From positions 29,196,390-29,260,389 of the forward strand of contig OX637406.1 of NCBI GenBank assembly GCA_951799425.1: a stretch of DNA of 64,000 bases, written 5' to 3'. A model generated the notes under the pieces. It saw only the letters and a program-made list of their open reading frames with translations. It made no database searches and was not told the origin of the DNA. Positions 1 to 10,600 of this stretch are shown piece by piece. The stretch is from Ilex aquifolium. Taxonomy: Eukaryota; Streptophyta; Magnoliopsida; Aquifoliales; Aquifoliaceae. The first letter of the stretch is position 1, and the number at the start of each line of letters is the position of its first letter. The translations under genes were made by a program, and so were the position numbers.

Positions 1-2010
1 AATGAACAAAAATCAAGCAAGAGATATTGAATTACATTTTGGGTCACTAAAAAATTTGCTTAATTCAAAAACCAAGTAATGAGAGAAATTGAAATAAATG
101 TAAGAAACTTTCAATTTTTTGGCAGAGTATCCTTTGAAAATATGATGTAATTCAATATATGAAAATATGCTAGGCCTAATAAACTTGAAAAATTTGGGCA
201 GAATTTTCTTTAAGAGTGGACCCCAAGAATTATACAACAAAGGCCTATAATAAATTAGAGACCACAAAATTAAACCTTAAACAAATAGCATATGAAAATA
301 ATGTTATTTAGTCTCTTTAAGCCCGACCTGCTATCATTTCGATCATGAAATGATGGCGTTCACACCTACAAACCCACATTGAAGGGAAAAAATAGATATA
401 AAGATAATAAAGTGAGTCAAATTAGTTTTATTTAATAACCAATCAAAACCAAACGAAGTTATACTTTACCACTGGCGATGAGCCAATAGTCCTTGGGCTT
501 GGAGACCTCGAACATGTTGGAAGTGTAGAGCTAAGTACCGGGTAGACAGTGAGCTATTGGATTGTAGCTTAAGGTGAGCTATAGTGCAGAAAGGAATTTT
601 TTTCCCTTTACTGTTACCAGCTTGAAACCTTTCAGAAAAGGCAAAAGAAAAGATAAAGAGGGAGACCTAGAGGGTTTAGCTCTAAATTTTGTTTGCCTTT
701 TAGAGTCCTTGAGGGTTTTGTGCCATGGACTTTTATAAAGAGAGAAACTAATATAGTATGAGAGAGAGCGAGAGAGGGACAGGGCATAGGGTTCAATAAC
801 TTGAGATAAACAGTTTTTCTACATAACAGTGCAGGGTCACGGGGTTACTTGTATCCCCGTAAGTTACTCACTATTCACTCTCTTTTTTCTATTCTCTTGA
901 TGAATTGAGCATGTATTCAAACTAAAATACATATAAGAGGATGAAAAACATATGGGGATGGAGATCATGGGAGTGAGTTTCGTTGGGGTTCAATTGTGGT
1001 TATGATTTTTTCCCACAGAAGCCAATCTAGAACATCACACACTTATTACACCACAAATGAAGCCATTTCACACATCCATCTATTAAGCCCATAGACCCTT
1101 TTATCTGCACCAATACCCACGCAAGAAAACATAAACAGGCTACTGTAAAGGACAGTAGCCTTAAACAAATATATTACGTGACACATTTCCCGACATTATG
1201 ACACCATAACATACTGCAGCAAGACCCAATATTTATTGCATAAAAACTCATCTAAACCAAATAAAGTTTACCAAATTAAAACCACCAAAAAAAAAAAAAA
1301 CAGAGACATGAAATCCCTATCACATACATACATGAAAAACAGAGGTTTAAAGGGGCTGATAGATTTCCAGCACACAAAGGGAAGCTCACTTGTTTGTCTT
1401 TCGTAATTTCCATCAAACTCAACTTTCGATACAATAGAAGCCTCAAATCCACAAAAGTGCCTATAAAAAATAAAGCAAAATCCAATATGATATGCCTTAG
1501 AAAATTCATACATGCCTTAAATTTCATTTCTCTATTAGGGTTTCCTCTTAAACATATGGATGACAAAATCCACAAAAAACACACAAACCCATAAAAACAA
1601 AAACCCAAGACAACAAACCAAGAATCTACTTTTTAGTCACTAAGATAGCCCAATGGACTTCAAACCAAGAATCTGCATAGTGATTTACATTGCTATCACT
1701 GAGATTTCAAATGGACTTCAAACCTGAGCAAATCAGTCTTTCCAAGTCATTGAAACTTATGTTCTTCCACTTCTACCTTTACCATTTTATTGACTTGGGG
1801 GCACCAAAACAACCATCTCATCCCCAACTCCAACAACACTAATTCGCATAAACTGGTTTTTGCCCTTTCAGTTCTAGTCCATAAAGTTTGCCCGATGTAC
1901 TATAAAGTCTGATTCTGCTTTATCATTCTTTATCAGTTCTTCTATCAAGCACCTCTCATGCACCATCTTTTCAACAAACAAATCGACCAATTCTGCTTCT
2001 ATAATGCTAA
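1..2010. other. AT-rich intergenic stretch, no gene recognised
   Basis: No exon, transposon protein or paired terminal repeat could be recognised here. Open frames are short and low in complexity. The missing 3' exons of the ureidoglycine aminohydrolase fragment further right were searched for on the minus strand and not seen. The stretch includes a short perfect hairpin (1137-1161) and a purine-rich run near 750-780. Confidence 0.5.
1137..1161. repeat. Short perfect hairpin
   Basis: AGGCTACTGT and ACAGTAGCCT form a 10-bp perfect inverted repeat around a 5-base AAAGG loop. There is no T-tract or gene context to make it a terminator. It may be the decayed end of a transposon. Confidence 0.5.
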
Positions 2011-2043
2011 TCACCTGCCCATTCGAAAGTGATTTCTCAGTGA
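1874..2043 (-). other. Unrecognised short open frame, possible exon or captured fragment
   Basis: On the minus strand a stop-free frame of about 55 codons reads through a charged, helix-prone segment containing VEKMVHERCLIEEL and ends at a TAG. Its composition looks more protein-like than its neighbours. No family was recognised and no start codon lies in frame. It sits beside a partly duplicated purine-rich segment and close to the broken ureidoglycine aminohydrolase gene, so it could be a rearranged exon or a chance frame. Confidence 0.22.
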
Positions 2044-2079
2044 GAAGATGGGCCTGTTCGAAAGTGATTTCAACCTACG

Positions 2080-2440
2080 GGAAAGAACAAACACTTTATG
2101 TGCAAGGAAAGAGGGTGGCACGGTGCAATTCAAAAAACATGTGGAAAGAGGGACGACGTGTGACTGTGTGAGAGAAAGAGGGGAGGAGAGGAAAAAAGAA
2201 AAGGCAGGTGGAAAGATGGATTTTCCAACTCGAGCAGGGAAAACTGTTTTTTGAGGCATTTCAACAAACACTTTATATGTTGGAAATGGGGTGGGACTAT
2301 GGTTGGGGACGGTAGAGGCGTATGACTGTGTGAGAGAAGAGAGGGGAAGAGAGGAGAGAAGAAAAGGGTAGAGAAAGATAACTGTGGTGGAGAGAAGCAG
2401 AGGAGATGGAGAGAAATTGTGGGTGTGTGGTGTTTTGCGT
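2080..2440. repeat. Imperfect tandem duplication of a purine-rich unit (about 180 bp)
   Basis: Two diverged units both contain AACAAACACTTTATRTG, then a segment rich in GTGACTGTGTGAGAGA, then long GA-rich runs (about 2085-2250 and 2262-2440). On the minus strand they read as CT-rich DNA, as in plant leaders or introns. They lie directly downstream, on the minus strand, of the last recognisable ureidoglycine aminohydrolase exon, so they may mark the rearrangement that truncated it. Confidence 0.5.
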
Positions 2441-2574
2441 GTGTCTTGAGAGAGTGAGTGAGGATCAGACGGAGAGAGGGAAGAGGTAGGAAATATAGAT
2501 AAATACCTTGGAGCACTGTTGTTGATGGCAATGGCGCTCTGAGGGTGATACTGTGGGCAAGAGAGGGTCGGCGG

Positions 2575-3165
2575 CATCTTTGCTAAGTACATAACAAAGT
2601 GTGATCCCATTGCTGGAGAGATTAGATATGCTCCCGGTGTATTGGTCCTACAAAACCCTTTTCAAATAATGAATCAAGGAGGATTGAAAAATCAAAAGAA
2701 TAAACAAATCAAGATGCCGAGTTGTATATACCAATCAGGTAAAGGGCTGAAGACATGACTTTCTGGTGTGATTAAAGCGTGGTCTCTTTTATACACACTG
2801 CGAGTAAACCCCGACAAGTCTACCAGGGTAATATACTCCCAAAACTATATTATGATGTCAAAATAAATCACCAACACAACAACTTCTTCAATCTAAAGTC
2901 CCAAAACAACATAACACATTTTCTTTTTTGTTCTTTTCTGGGTTAGGAAAACTAAATTAAGACATAAGATTCAACTTCTTCTATCAGTTTTTACCTTCCA
3001 TTTTTTCTTGGCAACCAAACAGGGGACTGACCTTGGAGATGAGAAGGAGAGAGGAGTGGGGGTTTGTGACCTTTCCAATAGAGAGGTTGAGAATTGGTGT
3101 CAGCGTTGAAGATTGAAGGCGCAGAGCAAAACCCTTCTTGGGTAACAGCTACTTTGAGGAGACCT
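2575..3165 (-). pseudogene. UGLYAH: (S)-ureidoglycine aminohydrolase, 5' part only (three exons)
   Basis: The enzyme releases ammonia from (S)-ureidoglycine in the allantoin branch of purine breakdown in the plant ER. Three minus-strand exons are visible. Exon 1 (3032 to about 3165) encodes GFCSAP, then PLYWKG, then SPSHLQ. Exon 2 (2732-2819) encodes GFTRSVYKRDHALITPESHV and then SPLPDW. Exon 3 (2575-2647) encodes TNTPGAY and then ISPAMGSHFVMYLAKM. Donors GTCAGT and GTATAT and two AG acceptors keep the phase exactly (the split codons are Asp and Trp). After LAKM the family signature stops and CT-rich repeat DNA follows. The catalytic cupin region and all later exons are absent. Upstream, the exon 1 frame meets a stop before any ATG, so the start is lost, frameshifted, or in another exon. 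This is a truncated gene copy. The family assignment is from memory of plant UGLYAH proteins and is strong over the three exons. Confidence 0.82.
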
Positions 3166-3414
3166 GAAATATTTCGAGATTCATAGAATTTAGAAACTTC
3201 ATCAGTGTGTTCATTGGTAGCAAAACAAAGAGGAAAATGAGAGAGAATAAACTAAATGTTTGTGGATGTGAGTTTACTCAGAGTGATTGATAGCAGCGGG
3301 TGTGCAGGTGAGCGCAGTGTAACGTTAAAGTGGAGGTGATGGGTGTGATAAGATGGGTTTTGGGGGAGGGGCGAAATATGTGTAGGATAAAATTCAAACT
3401 CTCTTCTGTTTTAT

Positions 3415-3446
<32 letters not shown>

Positions 3447-4070
3447 ATTATTTTAATTAGCCGTATTCTTGTCATACCTGTGTTCTATATTTTGGGATTT
3501 TACTGTATTCCTGTATTCGTATCATATCGGATATGACACCCGTGTCCGTATTTGTGCTTACTAGCCCGCAACCCAAGAGTATTTGATCCGACTCGATGTG
3601 CTGAGCTCGTCTTCTCCACATGAGGGTTTCAACAAAAAACCTTAGCTCCAATGGCGCCTTCCACCAACGCCACTACCATGCCACTAACAGCCAAAACCAA
3701 GCTCCGACAGCAACAGAGAGCACCTCCCTGACCTCCGATGACCACCACACAGCGGCAATCACAACACCGTGGTGACCACGATCACAAACTACGACACATC
3801 ACAACACAATGATGACATATCATAAGTCGACATCAATCACAACCCACAACAAATCACAATCGTCCTCCACAACACACTCACAAGGAGTCCGACGTTAAAC
3901 CATCACCCACGACCCTAGACCATGGTTGTGCGGTTACACTGTGTGTAAAATTAGATTAATGGAACAGAAATAAGACCGAAAATAAAAGAAGAAAGAGAGA
4001 TGAAGAAAGAAATTCTTAGATCAAATCCTTAATAAAAAAAAATTCTCAGATCAAATTTTGGATCAACCTC
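3166..4070. other. Non-coding stretch with a TA microsatellite
   Basis: No gene was recognised. A (TA)n run of about 24 bp lies near 3422-3446. From about 3600 to 3950 the sequence is richer in C and A, with repeated CACAAC and CAACAC words. On the minus strand this could be the leader of the Copia-type LTR at 4083-4280, because that LTR has a primer-binding site on this side. Confidence 0.4.
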
Positions 4071-4082
4071 GCTCTGATACCA
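4071..4082 (-). other. Primer-binding site (tRNA-iMet type)
   Basis: The minus strand reads TGGTATCAGAGC, the classic plant Copia PBS complementary to initiator methionine tRNA. It lies directly outside the LTR at 4083-4280, so that LTR acted as a 5' LTR of an element running toward lower coordinates. Confidence 0.7.
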
Positions 4083-4280
4083 TGTTAAGTTTAGAGAATT
4101 AACATAATATTAGAGAAACGGAGAGTGGTCAAAAAACTTAACCTACCTCTCACAAACCACTTGTACTTATAGTTATCTCGTAATCATACAAAAGACGAGT
4201 ATACTCTCTTTATGGTATACTTATTACAACCACCATTTACATAATAATACTCTAATACTCTTAATAGTCTTGTTGTCACA
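4083..4280 (-). mobile_element. Copia-type LTR (about 198 bp)
   Basis: The plus strand starts TGTTAAG and ends TTGTCACA, giving TG...CA ends. A PBS follows at 4071-4082. Copia RNase H remnants lie on the other side (4330-4625), in the order expected for a 3' LTR. The single LTR thus has a body on one side and a PBS on the other, as in elements that share an LTR after recombination. The outer boundary at 4280 is inferred from the TG/CA rule only. Confidence 0.55.
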
Positions 4281-4329
4281 ATATAGTCTCCGATTCATTA
4301 TCGTGAATTCCTAGCTCTCCCACTAAGAT

Positions 4330-4625
4330 TTGGAGCCACATAAGCTCACGAATTCCATGAGAAGCTCACGAATTTCATAAGTCATTGCAGTGTATTCAGC
4401 CTCTGTACTAGATCTAGCTACCACTGCTTTCTTTTTGCTCAGTCAAGTGACAAGATTCCCTCCTATCAATGTGTAATAGCCTGACGTAGAACGTCAGTGA
4501 TCCACTGAATCGACCTAGTTGCATCATTAAATCCTTCTAACTTCAAGTGACCATGTTTGGAGAACAAGATTCATTTTCTTGGAGTTGACTTAAGATATCT
4601 CAAAATATAATAATCTAGTGCTACC
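4330..4625 (-). mobile_element. Copia RNase H remnant
   Basis: Minus-strand translation, with stops and frameshifts, gives YILRYLK near 4600, a ILFSKHGHLKLEG segment, and a degraded KKQ...AEAEY-like region near 4400. This is the order found in Copia RNase H. It is non-functional and belongs next to the LTR at 4083-4280. Confidence 0.7.
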
Positions 4626-5170
4626 AAGTTTGCCAAACTCAAATGACACCCTTGATCTGGGTCGGACAACCCCAAATAGGTGCATTCGCGTTTCAGTTCG
4701 CCTAAAATGTCGACCCATGTTGAACCCTAGTTTCAAAACAACCCATGCCACACTATAATCCCAATCCTAGTCCCAAAATGTTCCAAAAATCCCTAAAAAA
4801 CACCACGCTAGACAACCAACATATAGCATATTCAAGAAGTCAGACTGGCAAAGAGGGTAGAATACATACTTGTATCGTACAGTTTGAGAAGATTCATGAT
4901 GATTTCGCACCACCGTTACAATCGTCATCGCAATCTAATAGATTTTGCACCTTCGTAGCAAAGGATTCGCAATCTTCGTCGTCATATTTGATTTGTCTAT
5001 GATTTTTTGCCCTATTTGTTTTGGTCTTATTTGAGATAGAAACAGAGAGACATATAGATAAGAGAGAAGACAACGACACCTCTCTATTTCTTTTGAAGTT
5101 GGAATGTGATAGAACAATTAGGGTTAACGTCTCAGATAAAAAAAAAGCTCTCCTTTTTACATGACAATAA
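4626..5170. other. Intergenic stretch, nothing recognised
   Basis: No supported gene or element boundary was seen. Open frames here are short and have no recognisable family signature. Confidence 0.4.
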
Positions 5171-5177
5171 CGTCTCA

Positions 5178-5370
5178 AGCATGTTAGGCTGTACTCCTAC
5201 ATACTCTCCTACTGAAGCTAAACATCGATTGAATGGTGGTAATAGTGATGTAGTAGATAAGGAGAGCTACCAAAGATTAGTGGGAATATTGATTTATCTC
5301 TTTCATACTTGATTAGATATTGCTTATGCAGTGGGTATGGTTTCTCTGATAGTATGTGTACGGTACAATA
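5178..5370 (+). mobile_element. Copia reverse transcriptase C-terminal fragment
   Basis: Plus-strand translation gives YSPTEAKHRLNG, then DKESYQRLVGILIYLFHT, a stop, and DIAYAVGMVS. This is the conserved stretch between the RT and RNase H domains of Copia polyproteins (usual form YQRLVGKLIYLSHTRPDIAYAV). It is an isolated piece with an in-frame stop and has no LTR in view. Confidence 0.75.
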
Positions 5371-6940
5371 GTTTCTCCGATAAGCATTGCCTTGGGGGTA
5401 GACTTAGTTGGTACGGTATTCAGGTCGTGGTTCATTTTAGTACACTTATTTGGTTCGCTCTCACTATTACAAATTTTTTTATATAGTCTAATATAAATAG
5501 GTAATAGGGCATAGGCAATACCCATCCTACTTAGAATTTTGTTTCAAAAATCTCTTTCTTCTTCTTCTCTTTCATTCCCTAAACCTTAATGTCCAATTAT
5601 TTAAGTTTCAACTCTTCCTATTCTCAAAATTGTATTGGCATAGGAGGAATCTCAAAATTGGTTGAGATTCTTGGATCATTGGACCATGGAATTTTCTTTA
5701 TCAAAGAAATCCCCAGCTTCATTGTCTGAAGTCACCACTTTAGAATTGGACTCAAATTCTTCACTGTCCATATTCACCTTCAAACCCGAAACCAAACCAA
5801 ATACCTCCACAATATTCTTAAAGTTTAAAATCTTTTCCTCGTCCCTTACTGGAAAGAATATCACTTCATACTTCATATATATCAAAATGACGATTTCCAA
5901 TTTCTTTCGAACTTTCTGAATGCACTTATTCTTCGCAACCCACTTTTCCTTCAAATTCTCATTTCTCGATTCTTCCGGTGATCTCTCTTCAATCTTCTCC
6001 ATTTCCTTTTGCTCTGCTGATTTCCTTCTTTCTTCAAGAGTTCAATCTTCTCTGACTTTCCTTTGGAAGTGCTTGACTCTCCTTTTTGCCCCTCCAAGTT
6101 CAAGCACAGATGTCAATGATGCAAGACTATCTTAAGTTTTTTGGACAACTAAACAAATTTTTGGAAAAATAGCCTTTAGAGACATAATGAGAATGCTAGT
6201 TTCCTTATAGCTCAATTGTGACAATATGACCAGTCTGAAGCTATTCTATGATAAAATTGACAGGTTATGCCTCTGTGATGTAGGGCTGTTTAAATTACCC
6301 GTTTAACCGATTAACCAGCCCTACCGAAAGCAAATGGGTGGGTAGTAATCTAAAGTTCCAAATGGTTCGATTTGCGGAAGTGAGGCAAGAATACCTGATT
6401 ACATCGGTTCGGTTGACAGGTGGGAGCAAGTCAAAACCCGAATCACCTGAACTGCCCGACTTTTAGTAATTAATAATATAAAAAATATATATACTGTTAA
6501 TATATTCTGGATTTATCCTTTAAAAAAAACATAAATATAAAAGCATCAAAGGGTTCCAAACCCTAAAGACAGAACAGGATCTCTAGGATCTCTGCCTCTG
6601 TTTCACTTCCCCCACTCCTCTTCTCTCTCTCTCTCTCTCAAAACTCTAAACTTCCTCTTCTACATCCACTGATGATTGATCCTCAAACACCTGCAACTAC
6701 ATTGAGCAAATCGTGTTAGTCCTCGTTGACTGATCTTTTTTTTTTTTAAACAGCTCTCTGATAATCTCTCTGTGCGTTGATTTCTTTTTTTTCTTTTTTG
6801 TGGTTGTCTTTCTCCGTAGTTTTTTTTTTTTTTTCTTGCTCATATATCTTTATGTTGTCTATCTCTGTGTGGTCTTGCATCAATGAAACTCGCCCAATAA
6901 CTGAACCAAAACCTGACCGACAAACATGGTCGGTTATCCC
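5371..6940. other. Intergenic or intronic stretch with weak LINE-like trace
   Basis: No gene was recognised with confidence. On the minus strand at about 5700-6002 an open frame contains FGLVSGLKVNM, which resembles the SGLKVN motif of plant LINE reverse transcriptases, but the flanks do not support it. A (CT)n run lies near 6621-6640 and T-runs near 6728-6840. The segment from 6280 to 6480 is rich in AACCGATTAACC-like words, as near some transposon ends, but no second terminus was found. Confidence 0.35.
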
Positions 6941-6949
6941 CAATTTCAT

Positions 6950-7157
6950 AGCGCCTAGGGAACGCAAGTTTGATCAAGGATTGGAGAGGAGAGGTGGAAG
7001 AAAAGGCTAGGGATCGATTTAGGAGTCTTTGTGCGAGCCGGATGCGGTGAGAGTCGCACGTACGGTAACGAGGGGGGTTCGCGTCTATACGTGTAGTGTG
7101 GTGGTTGGGCCTACCCACCCTATTTGTTCCATGATCTATGGGTCTACTGGAGCTACC
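6950..7157 (+). pseudogene. nad2: Mitochondrial DNA insert: group II intron 3' end joined to a nad2 exon piece
   Basis: This patch is GC-rich against its neighbours. At 7035-7068 it contains a near-consensus group II intron domain V: GAGCCGGATGCGG, a GAGA loop, then GTCGCACGTACGG, which fold into the diagnostic AGC-triad hairpin. A domain VI-like stem follows (about 7080-7120). From 7121 the sequence codes for CSMIYGSTGAT, a segment I recognise from plant mitochondrial NADH dehydrogenase subunit 2. The match stops at 7157, where nuclear GGTTCGGTT repeats begin. In plant mitochondria nad2 is split by group II introns, one of them trans-spliced, so this is probably the intron half upstream of a middle exon. 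It is a non-functional nuclear mitochondrial insertion (NUMT). The left boundary is approximate. Confidence 0.75.
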
Positions 7158-7572
7158 GGTTCGGTTGTATTATCCAAACGGTTCGGTTCGGTTAAACTTT
7201 TCTACTTCCGAGAACAATCGGTTCTGCTGGCGGAAGTTGCCACTTTCGACCCTAAAGGTCGGTTGAACACTCCTACTGTGATGTATGCAATCAAGCTAGG
7301 CATGATTCCAAATGATCCGGATAGTGGATTTTGTTATCATGATGACCACTGGTTGGCCTTTCTTTATTGTGTTCCTAGAGATATCAGTTCACAGCTCATG
7401 AGGCAATCTTCTTGTGACCTATTTTGTTGTAGAGTAATCACTGAATTTTAGTAGGTAAAATCTGTTTAATTTCTACATGCCGATACTTCAAAATGCAATG
7501 AGTAGGATTGTGTAACCTGCAGTTGTTTTTTTTCCCCTTCTTTCTTTAATTAACTTCTTCTGAATTTAACAG
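7158..7572. other. Intron-like stretch upstream of the ATPase exon
   Basis: An open frame runs through this segment to 7451, partly because the mitochondrial patch upstream is also open. Its translation does not match the region of the SpoIIIAA/SPD1 family that should come before the P-loop exon, so it was not taken as an exon. GGTTCGGTT-type words occur at 7158-7195. The stretch ends with a pyrimidine tract and an AG acceptor at 7571-7572. Confidence 0.45.
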
Positions 7573-7645
7573 GCCTGGTGTAGGTAAAACTACAGTAATG
7601 AGAGAGATTTCTCGTGTCCTCTCGGATGAGTTTCAGAAAAGAGTG
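7573..7645 (+). CDS. ATPase exon a: Walker A (P-loop)
   Basis: It encodes [20 protein letters not shown] and then QKRV. The acceptor is TTAACAG at 7566-7572 and the donor is GTTGGT at 7646. The first base completes a codon from an unseen upstream exon. Confidence 0.85.
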
Positions 7646-10600
7646 GTTGGTTGAGTTTTAACAGCAATGCATTACTCTCTCTATCTGCATATGTATATCT
7701 GTGTATCTGTATATCTACTATTGTTTCGATCTTTCAATCTCTCATGTTTGTCTTCTTGTGAGGATTGTTAATGACAGAAATTGGATCATCAGAGTGTGCT
7801 GACTATTCTGATAACCTAATAGGTCATTGTCGATACTAGCAATGAGATAGGTGGTGATGGTGATATTGTGCACCCAGCAGTAGGGGGTTCCCGAAGGATG
7901 CAGGTTCCAGAACCATCCATGCAGCATAGAATCATGATTGAGGCAGTGGAGAATCACATGCCTGAGGTGATCATCGTTGATGAGATAGGCACAGTGGCTG
8001 AAGCTCATGCTTGTCGCTCGATTGCTGAGAGAGGAGTCATGCTTATTGGTACTGCCCATGGGGAGCGGCTGGAGAATATTATTAAAAATCCTACTCTGTC
8101 TGATCTGGTTTGTTTGAATCTCTTTTATAAATCGTTAATGTGGAAACTTTATTTCATTATGTCTTTACATTGTATACCATTCTAGCTTTGCTTCTTCTAG
8201 AGATCTTTCCATCGTATGTAGTTACTTCGTTAACTCAAAGTTGGAGCTAAGTTGGTACTTTATTACGTTATATTCTTTCCTTGGGACAAAGGTTAGAATT
8301 GGGTGGAAACCAAAAATAATCTTCTTTTTTACTAATATTGTACCGAAATTTTGATCTCATTTCTGCTTCAAACTTGATTGGCAGATGCTCTCATCCTTCT
8401 ATGTCAATCCTAAAAGTTTAATCCTTCAAGTATGATTGTGTGCACTTCTATGTGTTTTTATGTCTTTCTTTTTTTCTTCTTCATCACAACCTAGGACTAC
8501 TAGAAATCTACATTGTCACATTGTTTTTTTATTTTGATAAGAAAGAAAATTTTCATTTCATAAAAAGTATATAAAGTACATAAAAGGCGGATAAGAAATC
8601 CACCCTAAAAACAAAAAGATACAAGGATAAAATAAAACAAATTTAGCTAGATGCGGCTTTTGAATTATGTTGTAAAACCGAAAAAGAAGTGTTTCCAAAC
8701 TCTATTTAAACCACCGCCGCCCAAGGAGATGCTAAAAACTTCACTCTATCCCATAACAACTCTCTTTACTCTTGCCTTACCTTCAAAAATTATGTGATTC
8801 CTCTCTCTATCCCATATCGTTGATGTTTTTTTTTCCACTCCCAAAGCTTTGGAAACACACTGCAAATAGAGATACACAATAACCCACATTAATTCCACTT
8901 CGCGCAATAGCTCTTGCCACAAATACATAGCTGTAGAACAATGAAAGAACAAATGATCAATATTTTCACCACTTTCTTTACACAAAACACACCAATTAGG
9001 GGAAAGATATATCTGTTAGGTCTCTTATTATTATTATTTTTTTTTGCAACAAGTCACATGTGTTCATCTTACCATGAGTAATCATCCAAGAAGGCACCAC
9101 CGCCTTAAAGGACACTCTAGCCTTCCAAATAATCCGGTGAGGTTCAAAGAAGAATCGTTAGTAACATCAATGAAATATTGAAAATAGGAGCCACAAGAAA
9201 AGTATCAAGAAAAACCAAGAGACTAGACTCTATCATTAATTGTCAAATCCAAATAAACCAAATTAAGCAAAAGAATAAGAGATGCTAGCTCCAATGTTTC
9301 ATGATCGTTAAGATCACAAAAAAATTTGAAATTCCACTCCCACATGGGAAGAAGGAGAAGTAAAAATCAAACTTTTCATAAAGGCATTATGGGACCCCGA
9401 TAACTTACAGAGCCGAGGAAGCAAAGATGCAAAAGATGACTCACCACTCCAAGTATCTTCCCAAAAATGCATTTTCTCCCCATTTCCCTCTCTCAAAGTG
9501 ATATGTTTTCTACAATCATCCAACCCATGAGAGATTTTGAGGGATTACGAAAGGATCGTATATTCACCACATTAGAGTCCCATCCATTGGAATGGATTTC
9601 ACCCTTACTTTTGATAATAAAATGCCACTTTTGATAATAGAATGCCATAAGGAATCAAACTCCAATGGAAACCTCCAAAGCCACTTTCCCAACAAAGCTA
9701 CATTTCTATTTATCAAGTTGCCAATTGCCAATCCCCCAGTTGGTTTTGATTTTGCCATAACTTCCCATCTTACTAAATGATATTTCTTACCTTCCCTACT
9801 TTCTTCCCATAAAAAATCTCTCATCTCTCCAATATCTTGACCACGTTTCTAGGCATTTTAAAGAGGGACATAGAATACGTAGGAATACTATCTAAAATTG
9901 CTTGGAGCAAGGTAAGTCTCCCTAGCGTTGACAAACATGTCTTTTTCTAACCATCTAACTTTTTTTGCACTCTCTCCATAACTGGGTTCCAAAAATTGAA
10001 GGACAAAAGACTACCTTTCAGTAGAAGTCTTAGGTATTTTAATGGCCACTCACTCACTTCACATCCCAACCCCCTAGCCAAGTCTTCAACTTCATTCCTG
10101 GGTACGTCAATCTCAACAAAATTGAGAAATTTTTGTTCTTCTCCTAATAAGGACAAAATGGTATCATCTGCAAATAGAAGATGAGTAACACAAATCCTAT
10201 CATCACTTGTTACGAAATCTTTCACTAAACTATACTTCCTTCCTCTATCCACCAACCCCCTAGAAGCATTAAATCTTCCCATTGGTTTACCATTAACAAC
10301 CATCGAAACATTCATAGAAGATAAACATCCCCCAATCCATATTCTCCATCTACTCCCAAAACCCTTAACTTTGAGAACAAAGTCCATGAAACCCCAATCT
10401 ACATGATCTTAAGCCTTTTTAAAATCAATCTTAAAAATAACCCTTTCCTTACCTTTTGCTGTATTCTCTTTAACCACTTCATTAGCCACCAAAGCTCTAT
10501 CCAAAATTTGTCTCCCTATAACAAAATCACTCTGATTTCAAGAAATTATATTTCCTAAAATCTCCCTTATCTCTTTAAAAACACATTTGCAAGAATCTTA

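Noticed and set aside
2011-2610. 199-codon minus-strand frame as one gene
   Set aside because: Only its first codons are the end of the UGLYAH exon 3. The rest is low-complexity translation of a CT-rich tandem duplication.
5676-6002. Minus-strand frame as a LINE reverse transcriptase piece
   Set aside because: One short SGLKVN-like motif is present but no FADD or other RT motif lies near it. Kept only as a weak trace.
7029-7451. 140-codon plus-strand frame as the upstream exon of the ATPase gene
   Set aside because: Its first third is the mitochondrial insert and the rest does not match the domain that precedes the P-loop in this family. The acceptor for the Walker A exon is at 7572.
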